A stretch of 27,651 nucleotides of DNA from Elysia marginata (lineage: Eukaryota; Mollusca; Gastropoda; Plakobranchidae): positions 80,933 to 108,583 of the forward strand of contig BMAT01011498.1 in the NCBI GenBank assembly GCA_019649035.1. Reading direction: 5' to 3'. The position numbers and the translations under genes are program-made. Within the stretch, counting starts at the first letter, position 1, and each line of letters starts with the position of its first letter. Under the pieces are notes generated by a model. It saw only the letters and a program-made list of their open reading frames with translations. It did not search any database and was not told the origin of the DNA. Shown one piece after another: positions 1 to 10,550 of the stretch.

Positions 1-22
1 TCTCTCTCTCTCTCTCTCTCTC
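1..22. repeat. (TC)n microsatellite, cut by window start
   Basis: An uninterrupted TC dinucleotide run opens the window, so its true length is unknown. No gene lies near it. Confidence 0.95.
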
Positions 23-1814
23 TTTTGTCTCATTATCTACTTATCTGCCTACCCTTAATTCCGCAGAGCGCTCATCTATGTCTGTTAGGTATAATGGGTT
101 TTTTTCCAATTTAATGCTATGCGTCTTTATTCCTCCCTGGCAATATAGCATCAAATTCTCTCCAAACGAAATATTTTGTTTGCTTTGCTAATTTGCCCTT
201 TTTATTTAAATCTTAGCTGAATCTGCTGATGTTATTTAAACATTTTTGTTAGTTTAATGTTTGAAAGCCCTATCGAGAAACTTTTATTTTCGACTGTCAC
301 AAAGTGTTATTATCGAAAAGACAAGACTGTCACAATGTTTGATCTTCTAAGATTAGCTAAAAAAATCTGCACATGGTTTTAAATAACAAACACAACAATA
401 AAACAATATTCTGATTTCTCTCCAAACCATTTTAAACTCTTTTCACAATGAAAAGGTTGGGAGCGAGAGGGGGGAGGGGGAAGGGAATCCAGCAGTTTTA
501 TGATCTAGTTGACATAAATAGATCGCTTGGGTCTAAACCTAGGCCACCGTACTCAAAGGTCTAAACGTACCATCACTGCTAGTCTTTCGGTTTTGCCGAT
601 CTCTCGAACGTCGAATCTACAGCAAGAGAAATAAATGAAAACGAGTCAAAATTTACGACCTCATAAAGACACACTTTTGCAATGAAGAAGAAAAGTCTGC
701 ATATAATATACGGGAAAACTATTCAACTTGTAATTAATTTTTATTCGACGTAAGACTCAACAGCAGAACGTATTAAAATGTAACCGGCTAAAATAAAACT
801 GCATGCATCTCAGTAAGCAAATTCTTTAAAAAAAACTTCTATCGCATTGTGACTGTTACTGATTGAGGTCGAGGACATTTACATTTGGGCATGTTTATAA
901 TCATTTGAAAGTGTGTGAGATGGGTCTCCAGTCCACAACATCTCAAAGACTGTGATACTGTTTGGTATTCAGTCAATCGTCGATAAGTCATACTTATAGC
1001 GTATTTAATACGAGAGGAGCAGCCCCGCGCCTCTAAGTAAGCAAAACTCATCTGTTTGATCTATCTCTCAGACATTGCTAACGAATGCAAGATTAAACAC
1101 GAGATGCACGAAACACACTTTTCTAAAATCCTGTTTCCATCTTTGCGTAATGTGTCTTTCAACCAGTCCAAATGAGTCTTAAGTCGAAATTGGAAGGTAG
1201 TCAGATATTAGTATCACAGAAAAGTTTATTTTCTCATCTTTCAAATACAATAAACAGAAAAGCTCTATCATGCTGAGGCATAAAGTTATGGCCATTTGAA
1301 GTCGGCAAGGTTAGAGCTTGTGAAGTTTCAAAAAGGGGAGAAAACAGCGTTTAAAGTTTAGACGACTATAAAGGTATTGACGCCTTTGCCATCATACCAA
1401 TTAAAATTAAACACCTAAAAATGAAATTTGAATATCAATTAAGGGTTAAAACTGTTTAGAAATAGTTTTAGCGTCAATATCTAACATAAAAATGTTGACT
1501 TCTGAACACCTACTAAACTCTAAAGCCTATATCTCCAAAATAAGCTTGTCGATTTACGACTCATTTGGACAGAATGCGAGACATATGTGGACAATCCAAA
1601 AAGCATCTTCAAGTGAAATATTTAGATGAGAAAAATAATGCATATAATACTTTTGTTTGGTTTTTTTTTTGTTTGTTGTTGTTTTTTGCTTTTTTGTTTG
1701 TTTTTTTTATTGGGGAGGGGTAATTTTTCATGGCCAGAACCGATATAAATATAATTTTTTTCAGCTAGATTATCCATTTGAACGGCTCAGAAATATTCGA
1801 TAACTTTGGTATGG

Positions 1815-1816
<2 letters not shown>
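23..1816. other. Non-coding stretch, no gene seen
   Basis: AT-rich DNA with only short, low-complexity open frames on either strand and no recognisable protein segment. Contents I can name are a G-rich tract near 459-485 and a T-rich tract at about 1660-1712 ending in a G-run. No splice-bounded exon could be assembled here. Confidence 0.6.
459..485 (+). other. G-quadruplex-capable G-rich tract
   Basis: Four guanine runs of 3, 6, 5 and 3 bases are separated by loops of 7, 1 and 2 bases. This satisfies the usual intramolecular G-quadruplex pattern on the plus strand. No adjacent gene gives it a role, so it may simply be low-complexity sequence. Confidence 0.5.

Positions 1817-1863
<47 letters not shown>
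1817..1863. repeat. (GA)n microsatellite
   Basis: An essentially perfect GA dinucleotide run of about 47 bases. It matches in type the TC run at the window start (the same repeat on the other strand) and the shorter GA tract near 26959. Confidence 0.97.
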
Positions 1864-1866
<3 letters not shown>

Positions 1867-3868
1867 CAATTTAAAACCTCTAGAGAGTGCCCCTTCATAG
1901 AATATTATAAAGGTTAGTACATGGCGTGGTCAAATGTGATGTTCGTCGCATATGAATAACAATAAAAACAAACTCGTTTCTTTTGAGATGATGTCAGCTT
2001 TTTGCCTGGGTTTGGTGCGAGTTCAGTGCTGTTAAGCTGTGCCATTGACTAAAGTTTGTGTGTTACTTCAAAACAGCGTGAGCTCTCCAGTCTAACAGTT
2101 GTCTTGTAACTAGACAGAGGATGCTTTAAGCACCACACCCACGTTTTCAAACCTAAAGTACTCGTAGTATGGTGATATTGTGGGGGCGATACAAGTAACT
2201 CCTATGTGTATTTTGCGTCTTTTTTTTTTTTTTTTGCTCACCTTTGGACTCTGTTGAGTGCCATAGAGGGGTTATTAATCCAATTGGAGGCAAATTTGAA
2301 ATGTGTATCTTTCCTCTTAAGATCTCTTGTAATACAAATGAAAGGTATGAGTAGTATCTGAATATGAACAATCTTGGTGTTGGAGAGATATCGTGAGGAA
2401 AGAACAATGGCGGGTAATTAAAGTTGAGATTAAATCTATGAATCTCCCGAGTGTGGCAACTTACCATTATGTTGTTGGCGTCATAAAACTAACAGATAGT
2501 TGGTGAGAGTAGCCGATCCTGTTTTGTGTATCATCATTTCATACCAAAATCAATAATCCAGTATTTTACAAAATGCAAGTTGAAGAGCGTGAGAAGTTCA
2601 TCCGATATCGTGAACAATGTTTTTTAGTCTTTGACTTTGATAAAATTATAAACTTAGTGCCTGCATGCAGTTCAACATAATACGGTAGAATGATTGTAGC
2701 GGTAGGTTAAATGTAAGCAGCGATGTGTTTTATAAACTTGGTTGGCTCGGTAGTACTTTAAGAGTAGCTATCAACTTGTCAAAAAGATTCGAAAAAAGAA
2801 ATAAAGAAACCGTACCTACAAGCTCTCAAAACAACGTAAATTCCCTGATGGTGACGCGAACGTCTGTGGGTCTATTTTTAGAAACTGGTTTCATTATTTT
2901 TATAGTTTCCTCAATCTGCTTTCCCGATTTTCACGTACGCGTAGTGAGACACTAAAGGTCTCTATTATGAATTGCAAAAGAACCCGTTGGTTGTTATTAC
3001 AACCTTCAACTTGTCTTATTATAATTCAACTAAGCTAAGATACACGAGTTTACTCACACTTCAGTAAATGGACAACGGTAAATTTATAAAAGATGTAAAC
3101 TTACAGGTTACAAAATCTTCAAGTAGGCCTACTTGTACAAGCAAAAGAAATGCTGATCGCATTCTGCTCACTAATAAACAGGTTCTTCTAAAGAGAAACC
3201 CGGATCTTCTCAAAAATCTTTCTTTCTACTTAAAAGCAAGTGTGTTTAGCACTTATGGGAAAAACAAAACATGTTAGCTTCATACAAGCTTTCGCAAATA
3301 TGCTAGACTGGTGGCTCTATCTGTCGTTTTTTGCGTGGTACGAAAAGAAGTGTCAGTAGGCTTAGGTTTTCCCCGATCTCTTCATTTTCATTATTACTTC
3401 TGCTTCAAAAGTCAACCATGGTAATAGCTAACTATTAATAGATCACTGCGTAAATCGGACTAATGTGTGCATTTTTCAATATAGGTCTATGAGGTTTTTT
3501 TTCTCTTCTTACACTTTTTGGTCTTGTGCCGTTTACGATACATGCAATGAGCATTAATAAATATATAAACATAGCTCATGCCTTACCCCAAAACATTTTA
3601 TTTCAAAACAATTTTTTTTTTAATTCATTGTTGGTTTTAAAGGAATTTCTTATCTTGAAAATTACTCACGGTGCCTTTTACCTGATGGAACCTGGTCCCC
3701 TTATAAATTATTTCTTTATAATGTATTTCTGAGACATCTGCGTGAATAAAAGCTATCAATTAGCTAAGCAAATTAACCTTCATAAAAAATTATCAGCTGC
3801 AACAAAACAAATGTAGTGGAGCATTTGTTATACTTGGCGTCTATGTGAACGGAATTTGAGCTATACTT

Positions 3869-3919
3869 ATCGGTTTTTTTTTTGTTTTTTTTTTTGTTGT
3901 TTTTTTTTTGGGGGGGGGG
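3869..3919 (+). repeat. T-run followed by G-run low-complexity tract
   Basis: Long thymine runs, interrupted by single G residues, end abruptly in about ten guanines. Similar T-to-G junctions occur near 1660-1726, 7380-7400, 19766-19783 and 20078-20104, and the complementary form (C-run then A-rich) occurs near 9757-9780. Confidence 0.8.
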
Positions 3920-4830
3920 TATTTTATGGAGGGCTAAAGATAATCTATTAAGTAAAAAATTCGTACTTTGTAGTTTTTTAAACACCTTCTATTTTATTCT
4001 AAAACAAAGACTTTAAGAAATGAGACCATTGGGGAAAATACAGCTAGATGATAGATAAATGTTATGGGATATAAGATGTGATGGAATAATTAAAAAGATA
4101 ATTATGTTTAGGAGTGACACACGACATGTCTACCCACAGAAAGAATCTTACGTTAATTCATTTTCTTTTTTTAATCTGTGACTTTGCTGAGTTAACACTT
4201 GGTTTTAGTTAAATTAGTGGGTATAGTTGAAATGGTATGTGTATGAAATTGTTGTGTTGAGTATTATGCAAGATATCAAATTATCAAAAACTAAACATTT
4301 TCTGCTTAGATCGGAACGGGTGTGTCTCATTTATCCCGAAAACCAGTTAAAAATCATAATCATGATAAAAAATGCTATGAACCTAATGGTCTTGAAAAGC
4401 ATTGTTCGAACCTTGATTGTCGACAGTGATCGTGTGAAACTAAAATAAAGCAGATCAGGTTATTACCGTATCTGATTTGCACATACAGTCATAAAACAAC
4501 GCGTACCCGAATAAATGGAATACTTTTTTTAACCTCGATCTAGATATTCATTACCATTTTTGTCTCATAAAATGTACTACAAGGTCGAGATATTGATAAT
4601 ACGAAATTTAACTTTGTTCCAAAGATAATATGAGGATTGGTCTGTACAAACGGGCAACCACAATTCAACTTTATTGTGAAAGACTTCCTTCTTATTGGTG
4701 GTGGAAAAATACTTATCGATAAATACATTTTGAATACAATTAAGACAGATTTATTTTAAGGTGGTCTGTGTGCATTACTAATAATCCCATTCCCAATATA
4801 ATTATAAAATATTTCATCTCAACAATTCAA

Positions 4831-4863
4831 TTCATGGAAGGTGATTCAGTTCATGGAAGGTGA
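4831..4863. repeat. 14-bp direct repeat
   Basis: TTCATGGAAGGTGA occurs at 4831-4844 and again at 4850-4863, separated by five bases. It is probably a small local duplication; no function is apparent. Confidence 0.8.
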
Positions 4864-6479
4864 CTTACGTTTCTTTTCCCCTCTACTTCAGCGTCGAAAA
4901 TATGCGAAATTATACACAACCATAGCAAAACTGAAAGAAAGGCGGAGACCTTCATTGTCCTTCTGGCAATTATAATATACAGAGCTGAACGAAAGTTTTT
5001 GACAGAATGAAAGTTCCAACTGATGACGACAACTTCGATGTTTAGTTTTCAGGTCGCGGAAAGACAAAAAGGTTTAAACGATTCTTTTCATAGCAGATTG
5101 TTATGTCTATACATTACGAGTCTTTATCCAATACTTGAACAGATATTAATAACTACACAGCAGAGCTAGACACATCTAGCCTATTTCAGTTCCACAAGCT
5201 CAAACAAAATGGATCTATTTCAGTGGTTTTCTCAACACCAATAGCCTTCCCTTTTATATAACTTGCCATACTGGTTCGTTTTCTTAAAATACGTCATTTA
5301 TAATTATAACTAATGTATCTATAAGCTGGTATTTCCTTTGACGCGCTTTCGTTTATATATATAGCAGGTTTTCCGACTTTAAAGTTCATTGTCACGAGAA
5401 AAAATTAGCATCATCTTCATTATTATGACATTGCTGATGTTAAGTTCTCAAAGACTAAAACACTAGGAAATCCTTGAGCGCTTACATAACAGAGAGCTTG
5501 CCGTGTGTAAGCCATGGTGACACTCTTACCAACAGGAACTAACCACTTTATCGCTTAGCATGACTTGGAGATTGGGTCAGTTCATCATACGCAAGTCTAA
5601 TTTTAAATCAGACAAGGCGATGAGCAATCAAGTGTGGAGGACTGTCAATCATTCTTTTGAGAAATTTTAATATTATTTGGGTTGAGTGAAATTTAACATG
5701 AATATGACACTTTATGTTCCAATGACCAAGAACAGTTGCTTTATTCGTTTTTCATTACACAAAATATGTACATAAATAGATATATGTTTCAATCATTGTA
5801 CTGCATTAGCTCATCCTTTAACACAAATTTTTTACAGCCACGACATAAAGCAATAAGTAATGAGGTCACTGTGGATAGATATATTAGGCAAAATGCATAA
5901 AAATCCTAAGGACATAAAAAAACTCCGTATATGGAAAATGATATAGATAAGTTATATTTAGGTATTGTAAGAGATAGATAGATAAATAGATAGGGTATAG
6001 AGAGTGGAATCTACGCATTAATATTTTGGGGGAATTATATAAGCAGTAACAATGCATAAAAACATATAGCATTGAAAGTTTTAGTATAAGAAGTCAAATT
6101 TAGTGTAAATACATGTATAGTGATAACAATAAAAATCACATAAAGCATATTATGGACAGCACTTTATTGTTCGTTGAAGTTTCCTAATGGGTGTGAGAAT
6201 GAATGACTTCCTGTATCTCCCAGTCTTAGATTTCTAAGATAATCAGCTCCCTGATCTTTGGGATCTTTCGCACGCAATACTTAGTGGGTGAGGTTAAATA
6301 GTTCTCTCCCATTATTTTCAAGCTCTTTTAATAAGAGCTCATCGAATATATGTTGCTTTTAAATTATCTTGCTCATATAGAATTAAAGGAAATTATTCTA
6401 ATATAATTATATGTCCGAAATTCAAAGGAAAATGATCATTTAAAAAATCAGTCTTCAAATTTCGCCTAAAAGATTCAAG

Positions 6480-6885
6480 TGCCTCGACCTCTTAGTTTGT
6501 CTCCATTAAGAATGTCTTTGGGTAGTCTGCCGTCACGCATGCGGGAATCATGACCAAGCCAGCGCAGACCTCTCACGGTGAGCAGGGCTAAATGTTCCTT
6601 TCCTTTCCAGGATCACTTTGTTGGGGACGTGTTCCTGCCGTGGGACGCCAAGGATCCTTCTGAGGCAGCGTAGGTGGAAGGTGCTGAGCCTTCGAGGCTT
6701 CGAGGCTTAGGGAGTCCAGCTCTCGCTACCGTAGTGCTCAACACGCAGCCTTGATACACTTATATCTCTGTCTTGGTGGCGAGCATAGAATTCTCCCATA
6801 ATTTACCGTAGTCTCTTTGTCAGATGAGCCATCGCTGCTGATACCTTACTTATTAAGGAGTCCACCGCGATGTCCAGGTTGAGGC
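6480..6885 (-). pseudogene. Decayed non-LTR retrotransposon reverse transcriptase, C-terminal fragment
   Basis: Translating the minus strand gives, in order, SLNLDIAVDSLISK, AAMAHLTKRLR, then a degraded patch, YGSESWT, then LSTFHLRCLRRILGVPRQ followed by VPNKVILER, and finally RGLRWLGHDSRMRDGRLPKD. This order (leaves, YGSE.W, FH.RCLRRIL, RRLRWLGH..RM.D.R.PK) is the hallmark of the region after the reverse transcriptase catalytic core in many animal LINE ORF2 proteins. The copy is dead: in-frame stops fall at 6803-6805 and 6707-6709, the second next to a tandem duplication of a CTTCGAGG unit, and the reading frame shifts between the VILER and RGLRWLGH segments. The catalytic palm domain, endonuclease and 3' tail are not present, so it is an internal fragment. 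The exact clade cannot be assigned by eye. Confidence 0.9.
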
Positions 6886-6905
6886 TAATACTAATAGGCG
6901 GCCCT

Positions 6906-7495
6906 ACTAGAGGTGGAGAAGACAATGTCTGTGAATCATATAATTGCAGTCAATTTACATCAACTTGTTTATTTGTTCATTGATATAATTGCTGCTACTA
7001 CAATTATAGACACATTAATGCCCTCCCTCTCCCAAACACACTCTTCCGAGTCTTTTCTCTTCACTCACAACTCTCTCCCATCTAGTTTTCCAGGAGGACT
7101 TATAAAATAATAATTAGCTGAAAAATGTCCAACTTTCGTGTGTAATACCGGATCCGGAAATGAAAGAGTAAAGCATGACAAAGACAGGAAGTGTTTTGAA
7201 CTTTTACTAACCGTAGGCTGACTGGCTTCTAAGTTTTACCGGCGTTGTAAAGAAATCTAGGCGTCGTTTGCTTGCTCGATCTACGGAAGGTTAGAATCTA
7301 GTTAGTATCATTTTCTTTTTATCAACTGTCTTATACTAGGATTGAGAAATTAAGCAACATTGTAACGATTACGCTTGTGGGTTTTTTGGGGGTGGGGGTT
7401 TTGATCTAGATTCTAGACTATTTAGTCCAAAACCAAAACTATTTGACACTTCTAGAATTGTGAAAATGATTAGATTCTAGACAAAAACCTTGTAC
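6906..7495. other. Non-coding stretch, no gene seen
   Basis: It contains only a 65-codon open frame (6913-7110) of unremarkable composition, and a T/G tract near 7380-7400. TAGATTCTAGA-like words begin to accumulate from about 7400. Confidence 0.5.
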
Positions 7496-7499
7496 TGAT

Positions 7500-7680
7500 A
7501 TTAGTGATAACTCTTGTCAGTTATCCGTAAATTGTACCAACAACCCTTGCCATATATCCGTACAGTTGTAGTATAACCAATACTAATTATCTGTCCAATT
7601 ATACCTAGATCTATGTACAACCGATTCTAGTTATATCCGTACAACTGTACTGTACCAATATTGCGGCAATAACCGTGTCC
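7500..7680. repeat. Degenerate tandem repeat with TATCCGTACA core
   Basis: About four to five diverged units of roughly 35-50 bases follow one another. Each carries a version of a TTATCCGTACAATTGTA block followed by an ACCAAT or ACCAAC block (for example near 7521, 7554, 7588, 7634 and 7670). Unit length varies and bases have drifted, so it is an old minisatellite or a decayed internal array of a transposable element. Confidence 0.6.
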
Positions 7681-10028
7681 TTTTCGTTTGTTCCCACCCC
7701 TGGCACCCTGTTCAACTGTTGTTAGCTTTTGATGGCTGTGATTATTCCCGACACTACGGTCCATATTAAACTAGACCCACAAAATAAACACTAAACTCTA
7801 AAGAGCAAAAGCTGGGATTTCCAACTGTACCAATTTTACTCTACCTTGATAAAATGAGGCTATAACCTAATTTTGAAGCTGGAATGAAGGGTAAAACTAA
7901 ACCTATGTTAAGACGCATATTTTCCCCATCTCTGTACAAACATTCAGTCAAATGAAGGGTGGGCTACCTTTATTATTCATAAAGCTCATGAATCTTGTAA
8001 ACTAAATAAATGTAAAATTGATGCTGATTGGCCTTTAAGGACCCTAGCGCCATCTATTTTTGTAAAGGGTGTCTAACCAGGGTTTCCGATTTTTTTACCC
8101 TCAAGCCCAAGCTTTCAGTCTCAAGGAGCTTGCATCCCTACAGCCAGGACGCCCTAGCTGTTGTGGCGTCATACCGCTAGCAGTAGCACCGTTCTGATTT
8201 GCCCGCTCTTATACTGTTATAGAGTGTTTTATTTTTATCATCAGCTGATGCAATCTACTCTTGAGAGCTATGCCCTCAGTGGCATTACCAACCAAGGTCT
8301 TACAGGCACACCGCATTGCTTTTATGTCTAGTATTTTCTAAATTTAGATGCGGCTCGGGGCAAGAGTGACAGAAAGTGTAAACATTTCTAACAAGCTGCG
8401 TTTTTCTTTCCATGTCGTTTTGATACTTCTTGAAGACTTAAAAAATACTTTAATTTACCGATATCATATGTATTAAAAGGGGGAGGATTAAAAGCCGTGA
8501 TTAACTAACTTACTAAGAGTGTAGATCTAGATAGATCTACTTAAAAGTTTCAGGAAGCTGTTTGAACATAAGCACTAGATTCTAAGACCTATACTATTTA
8601 TGCAACGTGGGATGACTTTCTAAACCACAGAGTTTGAGATAATGAGAAATATTGAAGATTGGCAATCTATTAGCGCAAGCATGGATACTACAAACTAGAT
8701 CTAGATTTAGGTTCATAACGTTGATTTGTGCTTGATTATTAGATGTAAATCTAGCTCTAGATTCTAAGCTCATTTCAAGACATTTAGTAATGAATAGATT
8801 CTTCTAACATAGAATTTTATTGATCTTGGGATCTAGAAACTAAACTCGCAACATGACAGGGGCTCATTATTATTAAAGAGAAAGTGTTGACAGGCCTATT
8901 CACATACAACGCCCTTAGCACAATTAAAAGAAAATTAAACTCATACCTGTTGTACTATCTATTGCATTAATTTTCCTCTTTCTTGCTGCAAAACTTAAAC
9001 TACATTTTTCGTATCATGCATGGTCAATTACATGATGCTAATTTATTCATTTTACATTGAACTCCTGAGACCTAGTTCTCTTAATTTTCTAGGAAGCAGA
9101 AAAGTTTACTTTCAACTTTCTCAAAACATGTCTGGAAATTTTTCCATATTTAGCACATTTTCTGATATAATTCATAACCAAATGTTTAGATTGCTCAATC
9201 AAATCAGTCCTGCGCATAAATAATTAATAAATCATTAAATGGGTAAAGAATTGATAACAGCCAGCTTAGTTTAAAAAGATCTTCTCCACCTTCACATTAT
9301 TTTCACTCAAAAACGTTTAATGATTCTTGTCTCAAAAAACATTTAAACAAGTCAAGTTTCCTAAAAATTTTAATGCATTTTTATGAGAAATTTATGTAGC
9401 ACTACATGAAAATATCATAAAGAACTGATATTTTGGTGCCGCAAGCCTTTCTTTAAATCTAATAGGCAAGTTCCAGCAATTTACCCCCAATTCACAGGCT
9501 TCAAAGGATCATAGCCTGATTAATATTACCATGCATATTTCATGCACAAGAGATGCTAATGTGAATACACTGAATTGCCCTTGTAAAGCCCTTTATTTTG
9601 ATTTACGGTTCTGCATATCATGATATCTATCTTCATTACTTTCTGAAATATTTAGTTACTAAATATATAAATTTATTGATTTTCCAGCGTTTTTAAAGTG
9701 TAAAAATGTCCGTAAACCCATCTTTGCATATAGATCCATTAGATCCAAAAAAGCGCCGCCCCCCCCCCAAAGAAAAAAAATTAGGCCTGTTTTTCATAGT
9801 CCTGCAATTAATTTAAGCTTAAATTGTAAGATCTTTATTTTGACACCTTGTAGTTGTAAAATCAGGTTCCTGCATTTTCAACCAATCAATGATATTTCAC
9901 TGTAACGTTTATATATATTTGTCTCTTGAATCAAGTAATGTGAGAAGACACTTGCAAAAATGTTTTTTGTTCTTGAAGTCAGGATATATATATATTGTAA
10001 CAAAATCAAAAGTCGCAGACTTTGCCAT
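7681..10028. other. Non-coding stretch, no gene seen
   Basis: No coding segment could be recognised. The part at about 8080-8340 has more balanced base composition than its surroundings and could be an old element, but no family motif is visible. TAGATCTAGA-type words cluster at 8520-8780. A C-run followed by an A-rich stretch lies near 9757-9780, and an AT dinucleotide tract near 9985-9996. Confidence 0.5.
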
Positions 10029-10085
10029 GCCACAACTCAAAAAGTATTCAAGGTATTGACTTCAAATTTTGTATGTATCTTTCTT
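10029..10085 (+). repeat. Dispersed CTCAAAAAGT repeat, copy 1 (plus)
   Basis: The block CTCAAAAAGTATT, then GGTATTGAC, then TTTTGTAT recurs near 12310 on the plus strand and, inverted and more diverged, near 12550-12605. The three copies identify it as a dispersed repeat, probably from a MITE or similar element. No coding capacity. Confidence 0.65.
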
Positions 10086-10257
10086 AAGTGACTAGCTTTT
10101 ATTCAATTTATTTAAAACAGTTTTTACTGCTTTACCTTAATTTAGAAATTTTGGCTGTCACTACCAATTTATTTTAGTTGCATAATAAGAAGTTATCATA
10201 AATCAGGATTGTAGTTTAGCATTTCATTCATGTTCCTTTTTTTTCATCATGACAATA

Positions 10258-10259
10258 GT
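10258..10259 (+). promoter_or_regulatory. Likely 3' splice site ending a 5'-UTR intron
   Basis: A pyrimidine-rich tract of about 15 bases leads to ATAG ending at 10258, nine bases before the ATG. This suggests that the first coding exon is preceded by an intron and that the true promoter and first non-coding exon lie further upstream. I could not identify the matching donor. Alternatively, transcription could start close by. Confidence 0.4.
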
Positions 10260-10267
10260 TGATTAGT

Positions 10268-10550
10268 ATGGCTGACATGGAGGACCAGGAAGAAATGGCG
10301 ACTGAGGAAACAAAAGAGGAAATTTCAGCAGGCAATGGGGAGGGCGATGCAGAGGATGCCTCTGAAATGCATCCAGAAGAAAACCAAGATGGGACAGCTG
10401 AAGAGAGCCAAGATGGCACTGCAGGCAATGCTGAATCAGATGTTGCCAAAACAGAGGAAGAACTAGAGCAAGAACTGAAGGAGACACAGATCAGTATATC
10501 TCGCTATGCTCCTCATTCCCCTCCACATTGGGATGTAGGAGAGATGAGAG
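10268..10550 (+). CDS. Exon 1: start codon and acidic N-terminus
   Basis: ATG at 10268 opens MADMEDQEEMATEETKEE. An in-frame TAG at 10256-10258 shows it is the first usable ATG. The segment contains a short internal near-repeat (NQDGTAEESQDGTAG) and ends with the basic/aromatic RYAPHSPPHWDVGEMR. Donor GTACAA at 10551; phase 1. Confidence 0.88.

Larger units (their letters stand above)
1864..6476. other. Non-coding stretch, no gene seen
   Basis: AT-rich, with only short open frames lacking recognisable domains. The open frames near 2153-2467 (minus), 2725-2955, 3068-3277 and 4227-4448 (plus) have compositions expected of translated AT-rich DNA and no splice context. A T-run/G-run tract (3869-3919), a short direct repeat (4831-4863) and a GATA-type run near 5970-5992 are the only structures I can name. 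Confidence 0.55.

Noticed and set aside
839..1051. 70-codon minus-strand frame with several cysteines
   Set aside because: No spacing typical of a known cysteine-rich peptide, no clear signal peptide, and no splice context.
2153..2467. 104-codon minus-strand frame
   Set aside because: Composition is that of translated AT-rich DNA; it ends in poly-Lys from a T-run, and no domain or splice context is visible.
10228..10487. Two minus-strand Ser/Leu/Pro-rich frames opposite exon 1
   Set aside because: They are antisense shadows of the acidic exon 1 and have no independent support.
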